Shown in pieces: positions 39,901-43,951 of a stretch of 64,000 nt of DNA (its first letter is position 1; each line of letters begins with the position of its first letter). Position numbers and translations under genes: made by a program. The notes under the pieces are model-generated. The model was not told where the DNA came from. It saw only the letters and a program-made list of their open reading frames with translations, and made no database searches. This DNA is from Antedon bifida (Eukaryota; Echinodermata; Crinoidea; Comatulida; Antedonidae): contig OY727096.1 in NCBI GenBank assembly GCA_963402885.1, positions 248,001 through 312,000 on the forward strand. Reading direction: 5' to 3'.

Positions 39901-40358
39901 GAAAAATGATTAAATAATGATCAAAATCATAGCTTATTTAGAGTCAGTTTTATACTATGCTGCTTCTATTTATCATGTAGATACAATTTCAAAACTTAGT
40001 TAGTGGTGGGTGGGAAATAAAAGATAAACTGTAGGCCTACTTTCTTATATCCAGAGGTTCCTTGGATGCTGTTTAGGATCTTTCAAGGTGGCAAAAAATT
40101 ATATTATTAGTGACATTAAAGAAGAAACGAAAAAAACCCATTGAAATTATATATTACTGTATGTAATAAATATCTTTACCAAGAGCCTCTGATAAATTCT
40201 TCTGTTTGAGTGAAGGATTGAATTTTACATTTTGTTCTTTTTACAGGAGGGGTAAGCCTCTTATCTTAAATGAAGCACGTTATTCATTCCTTGAGAATTT
40301 ATGGAGGAATCACACACTGGATCACAACTGCAAAGGGCTAATAATGAACCTATACTAG
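237..40358 (+). CDS. UBR3: UBR3-like E3 ubiquitin-protein ligase, C-terminal 19 exons (5' part outside window)
   Basis: Exons: 237-384, 565-660, 808-945, 1212-1768, 2151-2242, 2336-2488, 2735-2874, 4825-4944, 6839-7030, 7858-7955, 10055-10140, 12743-12925, 16566-16687, 37379-37486, 37776-37901, 38228-38380, 38652-38864, 39605-39744, 40247-40358. All have AG/GT borders and phases join without a break, giving about 991 codons to a TAG at 40356-40358. The protein shows a UBR3-type helical region, a RING-H2 domain ([17 protein letters not shown]) and the UBR C-terminal domain with [18 protein letters not shown], which resembles vertebrate UBR3 more than UBR1/UBR2. Family knowledge: a cytosolic E3 of the N-degron ligase family, about 1,900 residues in human, so roughly the C-terminal half is here. 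The N-terminal UBR box is off the left edge. Identification is by recalled family similarity and was not searched. Confidence 0.93.
1212..1768 (+). CDS. UBR3: UBR3 large exon with acidic stretch
   Basis: This 557-bp exon is the largest of the gene here. It reads [15 protein letters not shown], then an acidic run ([18 protein letters not shown]), then a helical segment ending [22 protein letters not shown]. Its last codon is split (AG|A) with the exon at 2151, which continues [20 protein letters not shown], the basic helix that precedes the RING in UBR3. A fold-back element begins only about 20 bases beyond its donor site. Confidence 0.88.
1789..1935. mobile_element. Family A fold-back MITE, copy 2 (inverted relative to copy 1)
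   Basis: It runs from taaagctctatctacactat to agtgtagacagagctttac, with the core in the opposite orientation (cccatatatggacatgatga). The CCATATATGG box is intact. It starts about 20 bases after the donor of the 1212-1768 UBR3 exon. Confidence 0.88.
2336..7030 (+). CDS. UBR3: UBR3 RING-H2 exons (2336-2488, 2735-2874, 4825-4944, 6839-7030)
   Basis: Four exons build the RING-H2 ubiquitin-transfer domain. The first gives the CVICTQPIP cysteine pair. The second gives a long linker ([20 protein letters not shown]). The third gives the [21 protein letters not shown] ligand cluster in part. The fourth gives [17 protein letters not shown]. The expected ligand order C-x2-C, C-x-H, H-x2-C, C-x2-C is all visible, so the catalytic module appears intact. 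The last exon continues into a charged linker ending SFRKDFKLN. Confidence 0.92.
2952..3300. repeat. 60-bp minisatellite, about 5.5 units
   Basis: Direct repeats of a 60-bp unit (gggcatttattatgttagtg, tacaatgttgtcaacacaca, cagccaatatcagagacaca) in the UBR3 intron after exon 2735-2874. The unit length is a multiple of three, so an open frame runs through it. That frame is an artefact. Confidence 0.95.
5118..5192. repeat. Short tandem duplication
   Basis: Two copies, about 45 bp apart, of caattataatagataagtat followed by taagaatact. Intronic. Confidence 0.85.
5414..5566. mobile_element. Family B fold-back element, copy 1
   Basis: Inverted arms: aagtttggtctcctagaatg at the left and tgcatcttagtgaaaaccaa at the right. 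Internal words cgcaaggacgtaa, accaattgaca and tgattggcca are also inverted. Related to the copies at 33.3, 44.8 and 50.8 kb. Confidence 0.75.
5683..5850. mobile_element. Family A fold-back MITE, copy 3
   Basis: Full-length copy with terminal taaagctctgtctacactat and tagtgtagacagagcttta. It has two internal tggtagtgatatg units and an intact CCATATATGG box. Confidence 0.9.
7600..7735. repeat. Dispersed repeat, inverted copy of 39385-39562
   Basis: It holds ccctggttaaggccctccaa, tgctggaggcctc, cactgctcagggggcccct and ggtttagccagt. The reverse complement of the 39.4-kb segment has the same blocks in the same order. Both lie in UBR3 introns. The family was not identified. Confidence 0.75.
7858..10140 (+). 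CDS. UBR3: UBR3 exons 7858-7955 and 10055-10140
   Basis: The first exon encodes [20 protein letters not shown] and ends AG|, completed by A in the second exon to read [14 protein letters not shown]. That segment corresponds to the VARTNLELELIHRGG region of vertebrate UBR3. The second exon ends PVPKRSCV plus one base. The 2.1-kb intron between them holds no coding sequence I could find. Confidence 0.88.
7956..10054 (+). other. UBR3 intron, no gene seen
   Basis: AT-rich intron between two UBR3 exons. Apart from the repeats at 9480-9725, I see no exon, RNA gene or recognised mobile element. Open frames are short and lack family similarity. Confidence 0.7.
9480..9725. repeat. Degenerate tandem repeat, three units of about 70-100 bp
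   Basis: The words ttaagcagctg, ttggcagccag, gccactggtctt and aagtttgt(at)gtgctt recur three times in the UBR3 intron upstream of exon 10055. No coding potential was seen. Confidence 0.75.
11271..11349. mobile_element. Small palindromic element
   Basis: Imperfect inverted repeat: left arm taaggcaggcatacacagtc, right arm gactgtgtatgcccgccttt, separated by a short AT-rich loop with its own palindrome (gtatgtcat-like words). It may be a MITE relic or a hairpin. Degenerate direct repeats of gtatggtatacacaatactt surround it at 11230-11535. Confidence 0.65.
12743..12925 (+). CDS. UBR3: UBR3 exon whose 3' end is tandemly duplicated in the intron
   Basis: It encodes [20 protein letters not shown] through [15 protein letters not shown] and ends one base into a codon, joining CAT at 16566. 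From 12831 onward, the last 95 bases of the exon plus its donor and about 88 bases of intron are repeated at 13014-13195. The second copy has no convincing acceptor, so I keep only the first copy in the gene model. Confidence 0.88.
12831..13195 (+). repeat. 183-bp tandem duplication of a UBR3 exon 3' end with its donor site
   Basis: Unit 1 starts at 12831 and unit 2 at 13014, with near-identical sequence. Each has about 95 bases of exon, gtaagtaactcaaaa, more intron and the head of a SINE-like sequence (catgggttt-agcct). Copy 2 keeps the donor gtaagt at 13109 but starts after ggaag with no polypyrimidine tract. Confidence 0.92.
13150..13440 (+). mobile_element. SINE-like repeat body
   Basis: It contains taggcaagatgcttttctct, ccttcggatgggacgtaaag, ggtcccgtgtacatagtgca and gttaaagaacttggtacact, the body common to many invertebrate tRNA-derived SINEs (recalled). 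It begins with a box-B-like ggtttgagcct and runs almost into the 3' end of the GPCR gene. Confidence 0.65.
13472..14392 (-). CDS. Single-exon rhodopsin-class (class A) G-protein-coupled receptor
   Basis: A 306-residue receptor in one exon, nested antisense in the UBR3 intron 12926-16565. The N terminus [17 protein letters not shown] has an N-glycosylation sequon. TM1 carries GNLFVMWV (the family's GN), TM2 has NLAVIDF (LAxxD variant) and TM3 ends in [11 protein letters not shown], so DRY has become DRI. TM6 has CYFP in place of CWxP. TM7 has NPIIH in place of NPxxY, followed by a basic helix 8 (QRKEFRKKI) and a CC-rich tail. The start ATG at 14392 gives the full first helix. Lineage-expanded intronless receptors of this sort are known in echinoderms. 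The ligand is unknown, and divergence at the activation motifs is notable. Confidence 0.9.
   Translation of the reverse strand: MENSQNISLEDFFNSDSYWYYSMLSYASQNSVYAILLKTFGLFAIFGNLFVMWVIISTKTLHSPSNFLLCNLAVIDFTTGTLMVIMSEYVSIDYLTEFTILGTISIVCLSTSLLNLFFVGLDRILTLSFPLKYLNIRDEVKTRLFITTTWIGGVLQMFLYMSTPEYDIVECEGLVYNMTTDDIILFSILGATETATVSINIKVYFIALKQARQIAVSQNRQRSTVNIKAVKSTMLMLAVFILCYFPCFMFEISLYYCYNSGLTQSIALLIAFSGCNINPIIHILQRKEFRKKIVQFINKCNFSRCC
15168..15339. mobile_element. Family A fold-back MITE, copy 4
   Basis: Full-length copy from taaagctcagtctacactat to a decayed right end (agtgaagatagagttta). It has two tggtagtgatat units and an intact CCATATATGG box. Confidence 0.87.
16231..16421. mobile_element. 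Family A fold-back MITE, copy 5, with a partial end fused to its left
   Basis: A complete inverted-orientation copy is preceded by a short second right end (cacttttgtagtgtagacag), suggesting one copy beside or inside another. The CArG-like box is changed (ccgtatatgg). It lies just upstream of the UBR3 exon at 16566. Confidence 0.82.
16566..16687 (+). CDS. UBR3: UBR3 exon before the 20.7-kb intron
   Basis: It reads [20 protein letters not shown] then [21 protein letters not shown], the counterpart of the vertebrate UBR3 segment with CTQALAALSVKCSEEDRSAWK. The next exon of the gene is at 37379. The intervening 20.7-kb intron hosts a LINE, a minus-strand TRIM-like gene and many repeats. Confidence 0.9.
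16778..16918. mobile_element. Family A fold-back MITE, copy 6
   Basis: Both ends are intact (taaagctctgtctacactat and tagtgtagacagagcttta). An internal deletion removes most of the CCATATATGG segment. It lies about 90 bases beyond the donor of UBR3 exon 16566-16687. Confidence 0.88.
16985..17027. repeat. Short tandem repeat
   Basis: About 2.5 copies of ctatgaatgttatagac in the long UBR3 intron. Confidence 0.85.
17840..17976. mobile_element. Family A fold-back MITE, copy 7
   Basis: The left end is taaagctctgtctacacgat. The right end is shortened (tttgatagtgtagcttaa). One tggta unit is retained and the CCATATATGG box is intact. Confidence 0.87.
19569..19690 (+). mobile_element. tRNA-derived SINE, copy 1
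   Basis: The head has a box-A-like tagcttggtggttaac and a box-B-like gggttcaatcctgac, followed by tgcaagggttgtaactaac. It shares these and the tail (ggcctcaaatgagact) with the copy at 57538. The internal Pol III promoter layout marks it as tRNA-derived. It is not a tRNA gene, because the cloverleaf is not kept. Confidence 0.78.
19690..19954. repeat. Repetitive DNA with tandem 'gggactatacccggggatg'-type words
   Basis: The words gggactacacccagg, gggactatacccgggg, gggattagaccc and gggattataaccgggg recur between the SINE and the LINE tail, with accgtatattctctgg at the left. It looks like a decayed transposon terminus of unknown family. Confidence 0.5.
19955..22240 (-). mobile_element. CR1/L2/Jockey-type non-LTR retrotransposon, 5'-truncated and frameshifted
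   Basis: Minus-strand reverse transcriptase. The first open part (22152 down to about 20851, continuing upstream in frame to about 22215) has [104 protein letters not shown] and the catalytic YADD ([12 protein letters not shown]). After KYLGI the frame shifts by one base near 20855 into a second frame carrying the thumb/C-terminal part ([14 protein letters not shown] to [12 protein letters not shown]). The endonuclease domain is missing. The 3' end at 19955-19979 is a gatt-type simple tail. The element cannot encode an intact protein. Confidence 0.93.
22711..23100. repeat. Repeat with tatcacatgtgata palindromes
   Basis: Two related segments about 290 bp apart (tactgtgttctattcaaatt and tactgtgttctaggcaaatt), each followed by a tcacatgtgatac palindrome. 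Further copies of the palindrome are at 26400-26420 and 26470. Probably a decayed short dispersed repeat. Confidence 0.6.
23101..27272. other. Long UBR3 intron, middle part; no gene seen
   Basis: AT-rich, with simple sequence and short unsupported open frames. It contains an 18-bp tandem repeat at 25483-25547 and otherwise nothing I can name. Confidence 0.6.
25483..25547. repeat. 18-bp tandem repeat
   Basis: About 3.5 copies of tatcagctggccccttga. GC-richer than its surroundings. Confidence 0.9.
27274..27430. mobile_element. Short terminal-inverted-repeat element (MITE-like)
   Basis: It begins caggggcggatcgagc and ends ctaaatccgcgcctg, which are inverse to each other. Inner words gggggctaaat and tttagcccccgcc are also inverse. 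No coding sequence. The ends resemble hAT-type MITEs (inference); no clear 8-bp target duplication was seen. Confidence 0.7.
27594..29600 (-). CDS. TRIM-like protein: B-box zinc finger, coiled coil and filamin repeat, no RING
   Basis: A single-exon 668-residue protein antisense in the UBR3 intron. Residues 1-250 are low-complexity and acidic, with no RING C/H ligands. Three YQD/YQN sites (Y170, Y186, Y209) lie in [18 protein letters not shown] and [10 protein letters not shown]-box spans about 252-287 ([30 protein letters not shown]). A charged coiled coil runs from about 300 to 455. A filamin-type immunoglobulin repeat follows at about 465-552 ([20 protein letters not shown]), then a weaker second Ig-like unit at about 565-650 and a basic tail. 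TRIM71/TRIM45-type proteins combine B-box, coiled coil and filamin, usually with a RING ligase domain (family knowledge). Lack of RING suggests it scaffolds or lost E3 activity. No NHL repeats were seen. Confidence 0.88.
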   Translation of the reverse strand: MAFTPEEFQKIEGFFGSTQPRIGSRIRSGNKCIRHSIDSIYSLSTYDTEYETLSQLLDSSSRRAGQIFNDKFTVIDSVLKLSLMRRLRSLVKFSNASFTSSKFTSDSGFETACSHCVSPNYSEAADSDGDTSANLNDLLASNEFNGYDLCEEVKQHDYETTDECPVENIYQDPDLLMAGMDESNVYQDLNDVDFEITQSGDSTNPMCFYQNSNSVHKSMLFDESGESMTSFSSTASGNNGLLDSITQAYMMCTLHKNQALTLFCSSHNCRVAACGVCAVEFHKGSHHKLIAISQIPKVQNEEDIEHLTHKIKDRRNFIQQSLRKMDTKGKQLNTNLTIIQKEVMKTFQNCRDVIDQREQEMLTEVSMSYRDLRSKIFDKRNEMKKSLVLLDERAPERSRTLGQTKQSRSKSQRMRNTLNELSMLEQKEKKEKIGVLGYIRNMNVFTNALKDLGNVVVLNRKPTMFIIDKGLALQGWLFKFKFELVNTDGHPVSELLTVALAGPTGQSLPTELIDNKDGTHTISFTPQTLGTYKLNPTVFGHSLFDKPIDIPVWVPTLVPEHHGSTRPYRVKVVAMDVDGCAQMFPPNLPFVAQFYRNQVEEVYCNLSYSEGKYCVTYSLRKQGDYRMNILLNDQHIMYSPMHVTYQTRPINKATIHSERKSQKKKNDR
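29601..33264. other. Long UBR3 intron upstream of the TRIM-like gene; no gene seen
   Basis: No supported exon. It presumably contains the promoter and any 5' UTR of the TRIM-like gene next to 29600, but I cannot point to a specific element. Confidence 0.55.
33265..33411. mobile_element. Family B fold-back element, copy 2
   Basis: The clearest copy. The left arm starts taaagcttggtttccactag and the right arm ends aagtagaaaccaaactttag. The body holds acgcaatgacgtaagtg, gaccaatcacaagcg and the inverse cgcttgtcattggtca. CCAAT-type words therefore sit in both arms, with a TGACGTAA CRE-like word. Confidence 0.85.
34099..34182. repeat. 10-bp tandem repeat
   Basis: About eight units of cgtgttgtcc / cgtattgtcc variants in the long UBR3 intron. 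Confidence 0.9.
34566..35026. repeat. Tandem duplication of about 155 bp, with one copy interrupted by a MITE
   Basis: Unit 1 (34566-34710) has catgaattacagtgaaaaaa, ggatgtagactcaaaattga, gtactacatagatgtattag, then aacacccagagtgttgtaca. Unit 2 (from about 34727) repeats the same up to tactacataaatgtatta, is interrupted by family-A copy 8, and resumes at gagaacacccaatgttgtac. The element therefore inserted after the duplication. Confidence 0.9.
34838..34995. mobile_element. Family A fold-back MITE, copy 8, inside one unit of a tandem duplication
   Basis: The left end begins cgctatcaaactttatgtga and the matching right arm is its exact inverse (tcacataaagtttgatagcg). Both arms carry the same c/g change relative to the family norm (cactatc/gatagtg). 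The CCATATATGG box is intact. The neighbouring duplicate lacks the element. Confidence 0.9.
35030..36047. other. Long UBR3 intron, right part; no gene seen
   Basis: No exon or named repeat was found. Short open frames at 35350-36109 are AT-biased or overlap a tctttttt-type simple tract and are rejected. Confidence 0.6.
36048..36147. mobile_element. Family A fold-back MITE, copy 9 (truncated)
   Basis: It retains tttgtgacaacaaaaatgtg, the inverted core with an intact CCATATATGG and a right end tagacagagcttta. One arm and one tggta unit are lost. Confidence 0.82.
36897..37053. mobile_element. Family A fold-back MITE, copy 10
   Basis: It runs from ttaagctctgtctacactat to a decayed right end (ggtttagacagagcgtta). 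It has two tggta/tagta units and an intact CCATATATGG box. It lies about 330 bases upstream of the UBR3 exon at 37379. Confidence 0.87.
37379..38380 (+). CDS. UBR3: UBR3 exons 37379-37486, 37776-37901, 38228-38380
   Basis: Three phase-0 exons of 36, 42 and 51 codons. They encode [20 protein letters not shown], then [20 protein letters not shown] with [12 protein letters not shown], then [14 protein letters not shown] and [15 protein letters not shown]. The order and spacing agree with the conserved UBR3 stretch (SFVISELFKGKLY and LLQHHLF) that leads into the C-terminal cap. Confidence 0.88.
38479..38545 (+). mobile_element. Penelope-like 3' relic with a hammerhead-like core
   Basis: The sequence acctgatgatgggctatgcc then caaaacatgtcgtttt has the hammerhead CTGATGA box, a GGGC/GCCC stem II with loop, and AAAC where GAAAC is expected. 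A minimal stem III (AC..GT) leads to the C cleavage position, and a weak stem I (gac/gtt) closes it. Penelope-like elements are known to carry minimal hammerheads. The G-to-A change at the GAAA position should abolish cleavage. The family assignment is inference. Confidence 0.45.
38652..40358 (+). CDS. UBR3: UBR3 C-terminal zinc/cap domain exons (38652-38864, 39605-39744, 40247-40358)
   Basis: These exons encode the UBR-family C-terminal domain. The first has [20 protein letters not shown] followed by C-x2-C and C-x2-C pairs (CNLCYAA, CLVCGNL). The second has [20 protein letters not shown]. The last has [20 protein letters not shown] and ends [11 protein letters not shown] then TAG. The acidic-glycine [18 protein letters not shown] block spans the last junction and is diagnostic for the family. 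The 3' UTR is AT-rich, with an AATAAA word near 41018. Confidence 0.92.
39385..39562. repeat. Dispersed repeat, partner of 7600-7735
   Basis: It reads cactggctaaaccaaggggc, gggcccatgagcagtgccca, gcctccagcattggagggcc, ccaggggcccc. The richness in ggcccc words stands out against AT-rich surroundings. It lies just upstream of the UBR3 exon at 39605. Confidence 0.75.
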
Positions 40359-41109
40359 AAATTAGCTGAAAAGATCATTAAACAAAATCAACAAAAAAAG
40401 ATTTTCTCCAGTTAGAAAAAGTTTCATAAATCATTTCTGAATTTAATAGAGAAATGCTGTTTATTATGGATTTAGTTTGCTTAGATTTTATGAAATACAG
40501 GTATTTTAATAGTGTCATAATTGTTGGTTTGAGAAATGGAAACATAATTTCTATGGCTTTTGTGTGCAATAACAGATTTGAAAGTTTATCTAACTAAACA
40601 TTTAATTCTAACACATATAAAATATTCTAGAGTAGAAAAATAACATAAAACAAGTAATCTTCTGTGTGTGTTAGTTGGCTAAAATCGTGTTCTACTGTGA
40701 AGTTAATCCGCACAAACCCAAGGCTGTGCTGTATGTAGGTTTAGACCTACTACAAAACATTGTTTGTAATATACATAGATATTTCACCATATATAATGGG
40801 CATATATTAATTTAACTTTATTATTATATTTAAAGAACTTTAATTTATGTGATTTAGTTTGAGAAATAATAATAATTCTATTCTAAATGTTTGCTGTTTA
40901 ACTAATTATTGATTTTTAGGGTAACAAGTATGACATCATAATAATAATTTTAATTTTTTTTTCTTGTTAGGATCACGATTATTGTTACTTACTCTTCATA
41001 ACACAAACTAGAAAAATAAATACATAATGTTAAATAATTAAACATTTACTATCTTGTGGAATTAATGTGAAATTTTACAATGTATTAAATGACATACTAA
41101 TGACATACT
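40359..41109. other. UBR3 3' UTR and convergent intergenic DNA
   Basis: AT-rich with an AATAAA word near 41018. No further gene was seen before the minisatellite. UBR3 (+) and the thioesterase-like gene (-) converge across this interval. Confidence 0.6.
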
Positions 41110-41396
41110 ACCCATGATTTGATCAATTACATAATTGTTAGACATGATATGATCAATTACATAATTGTTAGACATGATTTGATCAATTACATAATTGTTA
41201 GACATGATATGATCAATTACATAATTGTTAGACATGATATGATCAATTACATAATTGTTAGACATGATTTGATCAATTACATAATTGTTAGACATGATAC
41301 GATCAATTACATAATTGTTAGACATGATATGATCAATTACATAATTGTTAGACATGATATGATCAATTACATAATTGTTAGACATGATATGATTAA
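41110..41396. repeat. 30-bp minisatellite, about 9.5 units
   Basis: Very regular 30-bp unit (gatatgatcaattacataat then tgttagacat) lying between two convergent genes. Units differ only at one or two positions (gatttg/gatatg/gatacg). The unit is a multiple of three and stop-free on both strands in one frame, giving spurious decapeptide repeats. Confidence 0.97.
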
Positions 41397-41626
41397 ACCA
41401 TGTACATTTATTATTCTCAGTTTTTTAATAACAGTATCCTACCAAAGTACAAATGATATATTTTTATTTCACCCATTTTAAAGAGGGTAACCCTTCCAGT
41501 TTAGCCTGGTGGGTTGACTAATATTCAAGGGCCCTCAAATCAAAATCATTACAACAAACAATTATATACAGTAGGTAATTTCGTTTCTACATTACATGAT
41601 TGTAATTAAATAATCAATAATAATCA

Positions 41627-42930
41627 TTATAGCTTAGCTACAATATTTCCTACTCCAAGATTTGCGCGAATGAAAATCTTTTCTGGATTTATTTTGTCAA
41701 CAATATGAGCATGAAGCCCAGTGTATTTATCGTACCAAACTTTAACAAGAAGTTTATCACCAAGATTGGCTTCATTTTCATACGAAGACCTAAAATCCTG
41801 CATTGTCAAGATATCATTAATTGTTAAGCTACCTAGCACCGTTGAATCAACACCTGCTATGAAAGTATTCAAAACATTTCTGATATACGAAGTTTGCGTA
41901 GCATGACCATTTGTGTCGAGGTCTGTGTAAACAACCGTAAAATCCATCTTAAAATAATCTACTGGACAAGTAAATTCTTTCAAGTCAAATTTCGGGTGTG
42001 CTTTTGAAGAAGAGTTTGATTTTATCACTGCTTTGCGAAAAAACTCGGGCAAGTGAATACTCTTACGTGTTTCCATGTCAACGTAAACAAGATTTGTGCG
42101 ATTAGATGCAAGGGTGTTACCATGGTTATCCGATAGAAGTTCCAAGGCTGAATAAGATGATTTTCCACAATGTATGATGTCTATAGAATGCAGAAGACCA
42201 ACATTAGGATGGGTAAGATACTTGTATGCATTTGGGTTAATGCTAACATGCTGATTTCGGACAAACACCAAACCATCACTCAGTTTCTGCACTATGAGAC
42301 CATTCCAATCTTTATCAAACAACATCACAAATATTTTAGTAAATGAATACCAGTTGAGAGAACCTGTGAATAATATATATATATATTAACATACATGCCA
42401 ACGTCTGAAGTTACAAAAAAACGGGAGGTGGTGTGTTTTTGGGTCAACAGCGCCCTCTTTATTATCGAGAGGTAAGGGGTGCAGTGTGTGACATCACAAG
42501 CAGTATCGCGTAATGGCTATATGAGGGGAATCAAAAAATTTATGACCTCAAATGGTCCTACAATGGCTTAAATATCGTTAATTTGCTTGTGTGAAAGCCT
42601 TTTTGTTATATTTTAATGCAGTCTCGCCAAGAGTGTTGGCATGTATGTATGAAATTTATAAAAGAAAAGGTAAAACTATTCTCTTTATTATTATTATCTG
42701 ACTTTATGTAATTGGAAACATCACACATGATAACGTTTCTCAATCAATTATTTGTTAGAGTTGTGGCAGTCATATACTGTAGTCATGGAAATTGTAGAAG
42801 CCATAACATACACACCTGTCTTTGTCTCGAATAGTAAGCCGTCAATCCCATCATGCCATTGTTTTACAGCTGTTTTTTCTTCGTTGAAAGTCATTTTCTC
42901 AACTATTGTCTCGATAAATAATGCTGTGAC
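41627..42930 (-). CDS. Double hot-dog thioesterase-like protein, last two exons (5' end not found)
   Basis: Exons on the minus strand are 42930-42816 and 42363-41627 (stop), joined in frame through G|GT. The upstream exon reads VTALFIETIVEKMTFNEEKT then QWHDGIDGLLFE. The terminal exon continues GSLNWYSFTKIFVMLFDKDW. The first hot-dog unit ends with LASNRTNLVYVDMETRKSIH and LPEFFRKAV, a typical thioesterase-like strand pattern. A second unit starts DFTVVYTDLDTNGHATQTSY, where the D-x-N-G-H motif resembles the acyl-ACP/4-hydroxybenzoyl-CoA thioesterase helix start. The probable role is acyl-thioester hydrolysis, but the substrate is unknown. At least one 5' exon with the start codon must lie at higher coordinates (42940-43700) and I could not identify it. 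Confidence 0.78.
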
Positions 42931-43690
42931 CTAAAAACAGATAAACTTTTATATTTTAGAACTTCATAGTAACAGTGACAGATTTATAATTTTTTCCAAA
43001 CTTTCCCAAATGAAATGTGAAATCTAAAATGTAAATTTGAAAAAGAAACTACACTACAATATCATATTCATTCATTCATAAGTGGAAAGCATCATTTCCT
43101 TTTATTGTCATTTGCATATACAGTAAAACAAAATATATACATAGAAATTATCCATTCATTATCACAGTATACTACTTAGACTAAAAAGGCACTTTTCTTA
43201 ATTGAATAAATTTGGCTGAGTAAAGAAGATTACTACAAACTGAATTGTTGTGTTTTTAAACAACCTACAATTGCTTTGCCTCTATCTATTGGAAGTTCAG
43301 TAATAGTAGGCCTAGTTTTAGAATGACTTGCTGGTAGGCGTTCAATCAGAGAGAGTCTATTAAACAGACTTCTCCCATACTATGCATTAAATGGTGGTTG
43401 AAACTACAAATGTAAACTACATTTCTTTGTTTTCAGTAGCCCCATCACTTACTATTATGTAACTTTTGTTTTTTTAGTCACGGGTTAATGAGTTGTGTTT
43501 GACCTGCGGAAGGTGATGTCGCCCTCTTGATATGAAACACAATTTTACTTTTAAAATTTATAAAATATTAAATTTAAAATGAATGATTCAATATCATTAT
43601 TTATTATCGTCATATTTATTAAGTAAATCATCATTGTTTTTATCTATTTATATCGTGTTCTAAAGTTTAAAAAACAAAGATAACCAAACA

Positions 43691-43789
43691 ATGTTCACCG
43701 ATGCGTATCAATCGGACGATAAAAATAAGTTTAATGACCTTTGTAAACAATACGGAAGTGATCGAATTATCGACAACGTACGTACGTAA
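43691..43789 (+). other. Possible upstream ORF (32 codons) before PTTG1IP
   Basis: An ATG-initiated frame (MFTDAYQSDDKNKFNDLCKQ, ending NVRT then TAA) lies about 160 bases upstream of the PTTG1IP start, in the short spacer shared with the divergent thioesterase-like gene. It could be a uORF if the transcript starts this far upstream, or chance. Confidence 0.3.
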
Positions 43790-43951
43790 GAAAGAAAACA
43801 TTTTTGATAATTGGGTTGATTTTTTTATTGCGTTGTTTTCGATTGATATTTTAGTACTTTCGTTAAAATATAAATTGGAAAGAGAAATTAATTATTGCGT
43901 TGAATATCTAAACTATCTAATACTACCGTGTGGTGTAAATAAAAAAACGTT

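Noticed and set aside
41062..41481. Overlapping repeat-peptide frames on both strands (about 107 and 120 codons)
   Set aside because: Artefact of the 30-bp array, which is stop-free in one frame on each strand.
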